A DNA stretch of 64,000 nucleotides from Sialis fuliginosa. Its lineage: Eukaryota > Arthropoda > Insecta > Megaloptera > Sialidae. The notes beneath the pieces were generated by a model that was given only the letters and a program-made list of their open reading frames with translations, made no database searches and was not told where the DNA came from. The translations under genes were made by a program, and so were the position numbers. The DNA lies in the NCBI GenBank assembly GCA_961205875.1, contig OY540810.1:9796001-9860000 (forward strand). Direction: 5' to 3'. Below are positions 47,035-58,282 of this stretch, in pieces (the first letter of the stretch is position 1; each line of letters opens with the position of its first letter).

Positions 47035-47430
47035 CAACAACGACTGAAACATTTTTAGATTGGAGAGTATGAATCTGTTACCAAAATTTAATGGCGGTTG
47101 TCTTTTCTTAAATATCATAATCGTCATTTCCATGCATATTATCCCAGAGGCGTCTGTTGAAAATTTATAATATGCAAATATGCTTTAAATTACAATTGAA
47201 TTTAGTATGTATGAGAGATGATAGTTCCAAATAGACGTTTCTCTGTTAATCAATTGTCACTGAAATATTTTCAAAGACAACATAAAACATTTATTATTAA
47301 TTAATTTTATAATTCAAAACAATTAATATTTATTTTAAAATCTGAATAATACGCCAATGACTTGTGGAGCGATAAGGTAACAACGCTATGTAATTTCTTC
47401 TTTATCTTTCCTTGTCTGTAGGTGCAATAC
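47035..47430 (+). repeat. Interspersed repeat family R2, copy 3
   Basis: Contains 'aatggcggttgtctt', 'gaggcgtctgttgaaaattt', 'aaattacaattgaattta', 'gacgtttctctgttaatcaa' and 'cttgtggagcgataagg', the reverse complement of 24001-24330. Confidence 0.72.
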
Positions 47431-47705
47431 GGTGTACACTGGAATCTATTTCTATCAACTTGCGTTCTCCCATTTGAGTTATCAATCCAGTAATATTCTA
47501 TATATCCATGGTATACGACCAAAAAATTAGACGTCACTCGTTCTGGTCGACCATCCACGCTGGCGACTGATACAAAAATTGGTTCTGGAGAATAGCAAAA
47601 CTAAGATCTGACAGATTAAGAGAATGCTTTGGCAATCCCAAAAAACGATGACCACGATGATGATCGTCTTCAATCGACTCTTTTTCTTGTTGAAACATTC
47701 GACTC
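47431..47705. other. No gene seen
   Basis: Short stretch between two repeats, with a minus open frame (47307-47558) that overlaps R2 and is not supported. Confidence 0.4.
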
Positions 47706-47926
47706 CAGGGGTTATTTTAGTTAGAAGTTGTAGCTTATTTCTTCAGTTCCAAGAAATTAATGTTGTGTAGTTGAAAAATTGCAAGTAGAAAGAAAAATAT
47801 AAAAATGTGTTATAGCGTAGAGCAAAAAAATACACTATAATTTGTAAGAGAGAAATATACAAAGTTTACAGCAAAAAGTCAAAAAAAGTTATTTGCAGTT
47901 GAAAAATTTTCTTAAAATAACTCCTG
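47706..47926 (+). mobile_element. hAT-type MITE, copy 2
   Basis: 221 bp, CAGGGGTTATTTTAG ... TAAAATAACTCCTG. Flanks TTCGACTC / TTCGACTT form an 8-bp target duplication with one change. Internal sequence ('gttgaaaaattgcaagtaga', 'cactataatttgtaagaga') matches copy 1; a roughly 20-bp insertion accounts for the extra length. Confidence 0.9.
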
Positions 47927-47939
47927 TTCGACTTTATTT

Positions 47940-48425
47940 TTGTGGTTTCGTAGAAAACTAGGAAATCTAAACCCTAAAGTTTCGCTTTGCCCATCTGTAT
48001 GTCTGTATGTCACAGCTTTCCCATTCTCATTTATATACCTATACATATGAAATTTGGTATACGGATGTAGTTTGATAACCCAAAAACAGAAATGTTGAGA
48101 TTAAACAAATTTTATACTGAAATGTGTACTCATTTATTTTTTCAGTCACCCTATTGAGTGTGGTATCTCTAGATAGGTCCACTAAAATAAAATATTTTTA
48201 GAACCTTTTAATTTTAATCCTTCAGTCACGATATATTCGCTTTCAATGTCATTATCAGAACTTTTAATTAGTACTTTCAATACAAATTATAAAGAACACT
48301 GTAGATTATTATTTTTTGTTGCTTTATTTTGTAGAAATCTAGTTAATTTCGAAAGAGAATGTCAGTGAGAATGATTACGGAACCCTATCATGTGCGTACC
48401 CAACACGCACTTAACCATTTTATTT
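47940..48425 (+). repeat. Interspersed repeat R5, copy 1
   Basis: Contains 'cgctttgcccatctgtatgt', 'gaaatttggtatacggatgt', 'tcagtcaccctattgagtgt', 'cagtgagaatgattacggaa' and 'gtgcgtacccaacacgcact'. Its last part recurs inverted at 63270-63660. Confidence 0.7.
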
Positions 48426-49086
48426 GACCGTGGAATAAGACGATCCACTTTCTCTGTAAATATAAGACACTTCCTGTGTATATAATTCAATACAAAATCA
48501 TAAAATGGTGTTTTTTTATACAGTCGAATTTAGTCGACTTTGGCGTCCAAAGGGTTAAATATCCATCATATTTTATCATACAACTGTTTTGATTTACTAA
48601 ATGACTTAATTATAAATATATCCATAGATTCGAAGCTATATGTATATTAATAATATTTTGTACATTATGCAATATATTATAAATGTCAATAATACCATTA
48701 CACATATATCATATTATGTTGTTACCATCCTGTAGTTATTTCACTAGATATCTAACCGCAACACATTAATAAAAATTGTGTGCATGTCGGTTTCTAATGT
48801 TTCCCTACCACGGAACATTTTTCATATGTACTATATGTTTTATGTCTATGCACAGATATTCGATTGGTCTGATAGTGTATTGAAAAATTGAACCAACTTG
48901 CTGAACGGAAATAGTACAGCGACTTTATAAATTCCGTACTGAAGTTATTGCATTTTTCTACATTCGTTTTTTTTTTTGGAATCGCTTATTTTATTAGATG
49001 TAGGGGAAGGAATCATATCATTTGTGTGAAAGTTCGATGCTCTAAAGAATATATTTAAACTTTGGAATTTCATTTATATTATGATT
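48426..49086. other. No gene seen
   Basis: AT-rich; nothing recognisable. Confidence 0.4.
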
Positions 49087-49167
49087 TACTAGCGCATTGG
49101 ACACGGCTTAACCCAGAGATATAAATTTAATTTGTAATATAATTTGTAATAAAGCTATTAAATATTA

Positions 49168-49329
49168 CTTAAACTAAAAATTTACACCTCCAAACTGGAA
49201 TTGTTAGGCTCCTGATGAGGACTTCTTGTAAAGTCGAAACACGTGTCGAGTAACATTGTTTTATTGTGGTTAAGATGTATATTTTTAGTTTACGTGACTA
49301 AGAAAGCACAGTTTCTCTGTTTTTCCAGT
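49168..49329 (+). mobile_element. 162-bp hammerhead-bearing retroposon with 15-bp target duplications
   Basis: AGCTATTAAATATTA lies at 49153-49167 and again at 49330-49344, so the 162 bases between are an insertion into the older Helitron-like repeat. The insert carries one complete hammerhead (49203-49254), a 12-bp inverted repeat around it (TAAACTAAAAAT / ATTTTTAGTTTA) and no ORF. Size and content resemble small non-autonomous ribozyme retroposons (retrozymes) thought to be moved by PLE enzymes. Confidence 0.75.
49203..49254 (+). ncRNA. Well-formed hammerhead ribozyme (type I)
   Basis: Stem I: GTTA-GG-CTC pairs with GAG-TAAC (GG forms an internal loop). Core CTGATGA 49212-49218. One unpaired G, stem II GACTT...AAGTC, GAAA 49236-49239. 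Stem III is the palindrome ACACGTGT (49239-49246) with almost no loop, as in minimal PLE/retrozyme hammerheads that work as dimers. Predicted cleavage is after C49247. Confidence 0.82.
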
Positions 49330-49589
49330 AGCTATTAAATATTATTTTCACTTATCGCTAACTATTTACTCTACGCACACGAAGATATATCCGACTTCAT
49401 AAAATTTGCCCAAATTATACATCTAAACATTCTTCGTGGAACACTCTATCGATTAGTGAAAACCGGAATAAAATCTGTTCAATAGTTACTGAAAAAAATA
49501 ATTGCGAAAAATTAGGTTTGAATTTATTGAATATTGAAAAACGATTCTTACAACTATGTATGTCACATTTGTAACAATACTTATTGTTA

Positions 49590-49795
49590 TACAGGGTTAA
49601 TCAAAATTAGAGTAACAATTAAATGCAAAAAATAGAAGAAATGGCAAACATCCAACCTGAAATTGTGAATTTGATGGCGTTCAGCCACTTTATGAAAAAT
49701 TGCTTCATCGCTGAACGATTTCAGATTGGATGTATGCCATTTCTGCAATTTTTTGTACTTATCGGTTGACATGATTTTGACTCAATCTTTATATA
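49590..49795. mobile_element. Imperfect foldback element
   Basis: 'agaaatggcaaacatccaac' pairs with 'ggatgtatgccatttctgca', and 'gatggcgttcagc' with 'gctgaacg'. Starts after 'tatacagggttaatc'. No ORF. Confidence 0.65.
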
Positions 49796-49869
49796 TGATA
49801 GAGCATGCTTATTAAAAAATTACTATGAAAGTATTTTACACTATTATATTTATATTATATTATATATTA

Positions 49870-50104
49870 GGGTGGGCCAATTTTCTAACCGACCTCGGGT
49901 ACCCTCGACGTGAAAGTACCCTCAATTCTAATAAAAAACGCCCATGGAACTATACATCTACATTCAACTTTAGTTTTGATTGAAAATTTTAAGTTTGAGT
50001 TAGAGGTATAGTTCCATGGGCGTTTTTTCTTAGAATTGAGAGTACTTTCACGTAAGGGGGTAGCCGAGGTCAGTAAAATTCCTTCCATACAATTTGGCCT
50101 ACCC
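49870..50104. mobile_element. 235-bp foldback MITE with TTA target duplication (PIF/Harbinger-like)
   Basis: GGGTGGGCCAATTTTCTAAC ... TTTGGCCTACCC; the arms pair over about 95 bp ('acgcccatggaactata' / 'tatagttccatgggcgt'; 'cgtgaaagtaccctcaattct' / 'agaattgagagtactttcacg'). TTA at 49867-49869 and 50105-50107. The open frame at 49885-50088 is part of it. Confidence 0.85.
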
Positions 50105-50809
50105 TTATAAGTAGGTATGCAACTTATAATGTATATAACTTATAAAATTATAATTTTACCATATCTCGGTCTCGTTTGACTTTTTAAAATATTTTTTTCT
50201 AAGAAATTCTTAAATAAAACGAATCTTATATATTTTACTTTAATTATTCATTTGGAAATTAATATCAAATAGTAGGTACATTTTTATGAATTTTTGATAT
50301 TTTAAAATCGAGACTCGTCTAGGTTTATACATAATTATAATTAATATCGTATCACTCGCGTCTTATTAGAATTTAAGGCACTCTCATCATGTTATGTATA
50401 ATTTCACCGAATAATATTGAGTTTGTGAGTTAAAGGGTTAAACTGGCTTCTAAGATATTTATTTGAGTGTTATTTTCGATCTTGAGCACGCCGCTGGTAG
50501 TACCTAGCGAGTATAAAATGGGTGTTGATATTTTCATTAACCTTTAACGGCTTTACGCTGTTGGTTTATGCTAGCTCATAAAATGTTTTACAAATAAACA
50601 GGCAGGAACTGTTCTCACTTAATTATATAAATTCACAAACGTGCCCTAATGAAGGTGCACGAATTTGTGTGGGTGTGCGTAAAAATAGAATACTTTTGCA
50701 TTGTTCTCATTCTTGTATTTTTATATTAATAAAATAGGATGTCGCGGTGGAACTTTTAATGTAAATGTATAGTATGTGATATGGAAATTTAATTAGAAGT
50801 ATACACTTG
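50105..50809. other. No gene seen
   Basis: AT-rich; nothing recognisable. Confidence 0.4.
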
Positions 50810-51092
50810 CTTATGGAGTCTCCCACCGCGTCTGTCTGTCCATGTCTGCATGATTTTATCAGTAATTACTGAACGGATTTTAATCCGGATTTCATTAATG
50901 GATAGAGTGTTTCGCGAGGGAGGTTCAGGTTTGTAATTTGTGGATATTTTGTTTTAATGAAGTCGGAAAAAATCGTCGGAGAGGTATCTTCGTGTACGCT
51001 GCGTAAATAGTTAGCAATAGGTAAATGCAATGTTTAATAGGTTTATTACAGATTAAATTTATATCCCCGGATAGAATCGAGTCTAATGCGAT
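50810..51092 (+). repeat. Helitron-like fragment
   Basis: 'ttactgaacggattttaatc', 'atggatagagtgtttcgcga', 'aatcgtcggagaggtatctt', 'caatgtttaataggtttatt' and the degraded end 'tctaatgcgatagt'. Closely matches 62350-62641. Confidence 0.68.
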
Positions 51093-51526
51093 AGTATAAA
51101 TCTATATAAAAATGATTTTTGAAACTTTAAAAACTCAAAGAGACGATTTAGTTAAATCCTACACCAAAAATTCCATATCAGTCCGTTCGCGGATTGACCA
51201 ACCGCTTCAGGTTGCTTTAGTCTTTGATTGGTTTGTTTTTAGTCAATCTTAAGAGAGTCTAAACCGCCGATCAAAGATAGAAGCTAAAATAATTCTGTTC
51301 GTTCTTTGACCAGTCAATCCTAGATATGACTGCTTAATGAGGTAGTAAAATCCCGATATGCACGTTGTTCGGGCATGCTCAGACCTATCTGTGTTTATTA
51401 TTTTATGTAGTACATTAAATCAATTGTTAGTTTTGTTTTAGTACGTATTTTGCCATAGTCCCTTTTTGTAGGTCTCGACACTCTTTCATAAAACTCCATA
51501 TTAAAATATTTCGTTCGTACATTTTT
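51093..51526. other. No gene seen
   Basis: Mixed-composition sequence; 51180-51330 is less AT-rich, without a frame. Possibly the body of the pogo-like element ending at 51585. Confidence 0.4.
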
Positions 51527-51585
51527 CTCGTTAGTACGTGTTTTCCCTCCAGTCCCTTCAAAAACGTACTAACGAGGTTCTACTG
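51527..51585 (-). mobile_element. pogo-like right end with 13-bp inner hairpin
   Basis: Ends CGAGGTTCTACTG followed by TA, the inverse of CAGTAGAACCTCG, a pogo/Tigger-type terminus. CTCGTTAGTACGT pairs with ACGTACTAACGAG just inside. No matching left end found. Confidence 0.55.
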
Positions 51586-52479
51586 TAGTAAATTATATTT
51601 AGTATAATATAGTATATTTGTTTCTTCCATTGATCAGCTATGTTAGTCACTACCTACTACAATCGACTAAAACCGATCTAGTTAAAGTCCGAAAAATTAT
51701 ATCTACGCAATTATGAAATTTTTAACTTAAAATACATAATAATATGTAGGTATATATAACATAACATATTCAATCTTATACTGTTAATTGTAAGCTAAAC
51801 AATCACAAATCTATAAGCCTCTATATCATTTAACAAGTACTCCATTAGCTTGAAATAGAGACAAACCGCACATGGAATGTCTAACAGATATTCAGATGAT
51901 AATCGTCTCTGATTCCACATCGATCCTACAATTAGTGACGACTGTTCGAGATGTACGCACGCCATGTCCATACTAATATTGCTATAATAATTGCTTGCAA
52001 ACCAACTCCAACCACTAGTGCATAGTTCCATATATTATCTAATACTAGCTCTAAGAATCGACCAATTGGTTACATTGTAGTTAATATGTATGTATATCGT
52101 TTCTGTAAGTACGTATGTAATGTTACATGTAATTTAATGCTCTATTATCGAGTTGGAATGCAATTCTGTATTAAATGTTACATCTGAAGTTTTCTATATA
52201 TATATATATAAGTTATTTTTAACGTAGAAATATTTGGGGGTAACCTTCGGAGAATAAATGCAACGGAATACATATGTCGCACTTTAAAAGCTTATATCAG
52301 ATATCTCCAGAACTAATAGTCATAGAGCAATTTTAATAAATAAATCACCGATCGGAAGGTTATAATAATATGAATTTTAACCCTTTATTTCCCAACGTTA
52401 AGTAGCATAAAAAGTTAAGCTTATTAACTTTCCAATTATAATTGGTCCGAAAATAGAACATATTTTTATATTTCAAGGT
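51586..52479. other. No gene seen
   Basis: AT-rich with a TA microsatellite at 52195-52209. The open frame at 51795-52031 (-) has no support. Confidence 0.4.
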
Positions 52480-52910
52480 CACTACAGTATGTTTATACTG
52501 TTTCCAAATAGATCTTTGTATGTGTGTACGACTGTGGTTATTTTTTTCCTGCACGAAATCTTGCAAATAAAAAATGATATTGACTTCGTTGAGGTGCCAA
52601 TCGAAGAGTCTTGGCGTGAATATGATCTGAAAGAAATTTTAATCAAACAAATACTGCAAAAAGTAGATTTCAGAATTTCTTGAAAAAAATTTATCCGATC
52701 TAATTTGTTTTGGTGGTAATCAATACTTTGGAATATCTAATATTTTTATAGTTTTTATCAAATAACATCTTATAGTTTTTTATAATAGTGAAAAAATAGT
52801 TGAAAATAATAAATAATTAGTTTTCAAATATTAAAAGTCATACCATGTTGGGAAGTTGGTAATGTGGACCTCAAGAGTCACACTTAGTTAAATTGCCACC
52901 TTTGTAGAGT
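52480..52910 (+). repeat. Interspersed repeat R7, copy 1
   Basis: Same order of phrases as 56950-57345: 'gcaaataaaaaatgatattg', 'ccaatcgaag', 'catgatctgaa'-like, 'tttcagaattt', 'ctaatttgttttggtgg', 'gtggacctcaagagtc'. The 64-codon frame at 52489-52683 lies inside and is not supported. Confidence 0.75.
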
Positions 52911-53744
52911 CCGAACCCACCTCACTGCTTGTTTTAATTGGATTTTGTACAAAGGGTCGACATAATTAATTATTTATAATAAATCAGTGATTGAATTTAT
53001 TGTTAAATAAATATGGGAGGTCATTTTAAAAAGTTTTAAAAATACGTAAAAAGTAGATCGCATAATTGTCTAAAATTAAATTTCTGTTACAAAAAAACTT
53101 TGTTTACATGGTGGAGGTGCTGGGTATAAAGAGTAAACATATTTCAGGACCTAATAGGAGAAATAATTCACAAAAAAATAAAGATCTCTGAAATATTTAT
53201 CATTGAATAAATGATATTAACCCCATTATTTTCATATTAATATAAAAACTATTTATACTGGTATTTAACGATAGAAACATATACAATAAAAATATCTATA
53301 TTTGTAGTCATGGTTTGCTAAAAATAAATAATATAAAACATTAACCAAGTTTTGTTTAAAAGCTTAATCATGTTTTAATGGTGGTGACATACAACAAACA
53401 AATATTCCCATGTAAAATGTAATGGGTACAAAGTTAATTAGAAGGAACTTTCCTGAAAAACATTAACACACACAAACACATTGCAACAAAAAATTACCTC
53501 CTGTTTCATACTAATTGGACTTTACTTTAAATGCTACTCAGTGGATACAGTAATTGTGTCTATGATGAAAAACTCACCTGCAATTAAATAAAACTGAACT
53601 CATATTCTCATAGAAAATTATACTTCAGTTCTGTAAAAGTAAAGAAATGATTAAAGACACAGTAAACTTACTTTCAAGAACACATTGTTTTTCAAATATC
53701 GCCCCCACCCCCCAAAAAAAACGGTTAAAATTTTCCGCTTCTTT
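52911..53744. other. No gene seen
   Basis: AT-rich; a C-run (53701-53711) precedes the next MITE. Confidence 0.4.
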
Positions 53745-54115
53745 TTTGTAACTTTCGTGAACTCGTATTACTAGTAAAACAAGTACATCTTTATTAAATC
53801 AATTTAATTAGGTATCAGAATCCGCAGATAGTTTTTTTTTAAATTATAGCCTTTTATTTTGTTTATGTTTTTTTTCCCCAGTAATAGATAAAGTAAAATC
53901 AGTAATGTGCACCCAGTGATGGGCACTTACTAATGATTACAAAATGATAAGTACTACGACTCAAAAGTAATAAAATAAAGAATCGTAAAATTTGAAACAA
54001 TGTCAAGCAGATGTTACGATAATACAAAAATTAATAAAAAGTTTACACTAATAATTAGTTTAAATGTCCACCATTTTGATATCCTTGGCCGATTATCATC
54101 TAATTAAGCTGTTTA
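53745..54115 (+). mobile_element. TA-flanked MITE, copy H (both ends missing)
   Basis: 'gaactcgtattactagtaaa', 'aaagtaaaatcagtaatgtg', 'ttgatatccttggccgatta' follow copy C in order. The terminal repeats are gone. Confidence 0.78.
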
Positions 54116-54164
54116 TATTATTATAGATTCTGTCTAATCTAAAATTTTATTATTACCTATATAC

Positions 54165-54325
54165 GCTTCATTGATTTTTTCCCTTTTGAGTGACGTATCT
54201 ATTTTCGAAGTCAAATTATGATAAAAGTTATATGGAGCTACCTCTATAATATACTCTTTAAAAAAATCGTCCATATATATACAGCCGAATTGAGAACCTC
54301 CTCCTTTTTTGAAGACTGTTAAAAA
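54165..54325 (+). repeat. Interspersed repeat, second copy of the 10200-10575 family
   Basis: 'gagtgacgtatct', 'atatactcttt' and the end 'cgaattgagaacctcctcct'. Shorter than the first copy. Confidence 0.62.
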
Positions 54326-56949
54326 TAATATAAGTCTCAGATTGAAAATAATAACTTAAGCTACCCCATTTAAAAATGCTTGCAAGCTAGCAAATTTGCT
54401 AGCTTCTTTATAATATTACCGGATATTATAACAACGGAATGTATACAATATTTTAGAATTATTGACTTCAATGTCAAAATGAACCCATTTCAAATTCAAC
54501 TAGTCAGAATTTGTTGTTGATAATACAACTTCACGTCTAATACAACACATGAATATAATAATAACAACACTACCATTTCTGATGTAATAATAATAACAAT
54601 AATACTATTCATAACTATAAAACGTATGCATATGACAGACTAGACAACAAAATAAAAGTACGTGTACAGTTGTACAGTGTACACCTTCTCTCTTTGTTCC
54701 ACACACACATATACATATAAAGTTCCGTCCGGCTGTATAGAGTTCCCTGTGGTGCTATTCGAATCCCTCAACAATTTATATCATTTTAAATAACATCAAA
54801 GAGTCCGGCAGCTCTCCAGCTTACGTCAGCAGTGAATAGTTATGCATTGAAATAACGTGCTTAAAATAAGAATACCGAAGGTATTCTTTCTTTTATTATT
54901 TTAGTGCTGAGATTCTGGTAGTAAGGTGGAAGGTGGCGGGCAAAGGTAATTTAATTAAAATATTTTATACTATATGTAATATACAGGTATATGTATGTTA
55001 TATGTATAATTGTATGGTAATATTATTATATATTTGATTAATAAAATTTTATGTTTTGAAATTAACGAGTATTTTATTAGTGAAGTAATTTTCAGTAAAC
55101 GAAAATGGATATTTATATAATTTATATAAAAAAAACTTCTGCAAAATGTATAGCAAAGTGCTTTTATGAGTTAAATTCAGTTAAGAGGGAACATATGAGT
55201 AGACGGTGGAAAAATAGGTGAATTTTGGGAATTATTATCTCAAAAAATATTTGTTCGATTTCATCCAAGTTTGTTTTATTCTTAAGTATATATATTGAGG
55301 TATGTTTACAATTTTTTTTTATAAATATACATACATATATCGACTGGGATCGCTGCTGTTGTGGCTGGTGTAAAACATGTCCCTCGATGCGGTCCCCAGG
55401 ATTACTGGCAGTCGGTTATCTGAATCAGAAATTTCAAAGAGATTCTTAGAAGTTAGTATATGATGCCCTTCGGAACGTAGAATTTTTTACTCAATTTGTT
55501 TTATCAAACCAGAAGGGTTGGAAATTATGGTTGAAAAATGAATCTAATGACGTACTAATTGCACCCTTATTTTCAAAATTGCACCAAAAAGGCATCGTTC
55601 ACAGTCCCGAAAACTTAGTGTTAGACTCACGATTGACCCCCCTACGAAACCCCCTAAAAAAATCGCTACCTACCCAAAATGCACGGTTAAATGACGCTAA
55701 GACTTTACTCATTTTGAACTACAGAAATGAAGTATTTTTTTTTTTTGTAAACATAAAGTGATTGAATTTTCTTAACGGACGCCGCATATAGAAGGAATTT
55801 AACTTGAAGCTCTCTCAATATAGAGAATAAATGGATATAAACAATTGGCAAATCAAATCAACAAATCACCGCGGAAAACTTTAACTGTACATAAATTAAA
55901 TCAATTATTTAAAGCCCGATAGAAGCTTTTACAGTCTGGTCATATTTTACAAGCAATCGTAAAAATAATAGTAATGCCTTTTCACTTCGCATGAAAATCT
56001 ATAACAATGAATATAATGATATTAAAAAAGATAAAAATCAATTACACTGTTAAAAAAGAGATCCCAGATTGAACAGTCTACTATGTTCCTTTACTTTGAA
56101 AATATTGAATACAGATAATGCCATGGTTAAAAAATTGATGGAAAATTCTTCTGAGTTTACTCGCTATCATAAATCTTTGTCATTCACAAGGGAAAAATAA
56201 ATAGAAAAACTTTAAGTGGAAATTCTACCCTTCAATGTGCAAATAACTTTATAGAGTTAATTTAATCAAAAAATATTTTCGGCGAGTGCAGGAACATTTG
56301 AACAAAAACATAAAAGTGGGGACCAATTACTGCAAGAACAAGAAGAAGGAAAAGAAGAGAATACCATCATGAATATAATCTGTTCTCTGTTGTCTATTAG
56401 CAATTTAACTTTTTATGTACCCTATCTAAGTTTTCATAGAGTAAAGCAAGGACAAATTGTTATTATAATACAGACTTGTATTAAGTTGTTTTCCTTTTTT
56501 TATTTCAACTTTACTCTATTTCATATCTTCGTGAATATTATGACTTCATTTTGTGATTAGAAACTTTATTCTTTCGAGTTCCTTCATAACGTATGTTTTA
56601 TGTGTGTATTTAGAATATATACAGGGTGATTTATAACGAAACTAAATATAATTTACATTCGATCGAGAATGTTATTTTAAGCAAAATATTTAATATGAAC
56701 ATGTGTCCGGAAACTTCTTGTGAATCCATTGTATTAAAGTTATTAAATTTGATAATTAATTTAATATAAATAAATGTTATCGATTTTTAATATCAACCAA
56801 TAATTATTTAGCACATGGCTGTAAGAGGTAAATAAAGAACAAAACATTGAAGAGCTCAGTTGCTTACGATTATCAAATTTCATAACTGTATCACATTGGG
56901 TTCTTCAGATATTAAATAAAAACAAACCATTTTTGAGCGACTGTAACTC
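54326..56949. other. No gene supported
   Basis: 54690-54850 is less AT-rich (with 'gagtccggcagctctccagc') but without a frame. A 9-bp hairpin AGAATACC-GAA-GGTATTCT lies at about 54880-54899. A + frame at 55225-55449 ends in a Cys/Trp-rich stretch (DWDRCCCGWCKTCPSMRSP) that I cannot place. The 56630 'tacagggtgatttataac' phrase resembles an insect MITE end. Confidence 0.35.
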
Positions 56950-57345
56950 TCAACCTACATAAGTACTCATTTTTTTTCTGTACGAAATATCGCAAATAAA
57001 AAATGATATTGACAACGTTGGAGTACCAATCGAAGCATCTTGACGTTGACATGATCTGAAAAAATTTCATCAAATTCGGTCCAGCCGTTTTTTTGTATGA
57101 ACAAAAAGGCTGCAAAAAAGTACATTTCAGAATTTATCTGATCTAATTTGTTTTGGTGGCAATCGATATTTTCAAATATCAAACATTTTTATAGACTTTG
57201 TTAAATAACATTTTAAAATTTGTAATAATAGTGAAAAAACAAAAAATTCTACAATCAATATTCAAATATTAATAGTCACACCAAAGGGGAAGTTGGTTGT
57301 GTGGACCTCAAGGGTCGCATTTATTTACAAATAAATGCCACCTTA
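56950..57345 (+). repeat. Interspersed repeat R7, copy 2
   Basis: Long match to 52480-52910; here the middle holds an extra 'ggtccagccgtttttttgt' segment. Upstream, 'tgtatcacattgggttctt...attaaataaaaac' (56887-56926) recurs at 58845-58878 and 60985-61018. Confidence 0.75.
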
Positions 57346-58282
57346 TAATATTTTAATTTTGTAATATAACCTCCATACAAAATCGAAATGTAGAGTAAAA
57401 AATTAATTAAATATTAGATTATTTACCTTAAAATACACGAATATACAACAAAAATAAATCGACAAACAAGAATCCGTTGGCAAATTTTACATATTAAATT
57501 CGTTTCGACTTTTAGTGTCTCTCAATTATTGATCAAAAGAGGTCTAATGCAATTTGGTACATCTGTCGCCAGGGCTTGTGGGACGCAGCGCGAATCGAAA
57601 TGTGAGAATTATTCATTAAAATTATAGCGCTGTTTATATACAAAATACAGAATTAGATGCCGAATTTAGTACCTTCATTAGTAGAGAACCGAGCAAAAAA
57701 ATGTGTTCACCCGTTAAAGGTAAATTTTTTTAGTAATCAATGCAAAGGATTTAAAAAAGAATATATCTACATGTATAATATTGATTTTAACAATGCACAC
57801 AGCTTTTTTTCGTTTTTAATATAGGTACGTTAAACAATGATTTCCTATTCGTTTATTTTATTTTATTCAGCTGTGTTATTTCAGCGAAAATAAATATATG
57901 AATACTTATTTTCGTTGAATTTTTTTAAATTCTAGATAAATGTATTATTTTCTACATATATTTTAAAACAAGAATATGAGTTAATACTCCTTTAAATGCA
58001 CTTATTGAAGAATAGCAATTTTTAATTTCTTTCTCTAGTATATTAGTACAATTGACTAAAGGTCTATAAGGACGTATTTTAGTTATATTGAATTTTTTTC
58101 TTATTTTTATATTTTATCATAGTACAAAAATATGTGTCTTTTTTTGTATTTAATTACTAAATAGTTTTTGTGTATTTTTATCATATAATTGTATATTAGT
58201 GCCCAAACAAGGAAAAAAATTAAGGAATACAAATACAGGATGAAATTTTCTTAAATAAAATATAAAATTGAAAGCACTAATG
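57346..58282. other. No gene seen
   Basis: AT-rich; nothing recognisable. Confidence 0.4.

Larger units (their letters stand above)
49087..49505 (-). repeat. Helitron-like fragment split by the hammerhead insert
   Basis: 'actagcgcattggacacgg' at the left and 'acttatcgctaactattta' plus 'gattagtgaaaaccggaata' at the right are one inverted repeat of the 25405/62350 family, interrupted at 49168-49329. Confidence 0.65.

Noticed and set aside
54755-54775. ttcgaatccc resembling a tRNA T loop
   Set aside because: The neighbouring bases do not form a T stem, and no anticodon or acceptor arm can be drawn.
55225-55449. 74-codon + frame with Cys/Trp-rich end
   Set aside because: First half is AT-driven low complexity, no acceptor is evident before the Cys-rich part, and I recognise no family.
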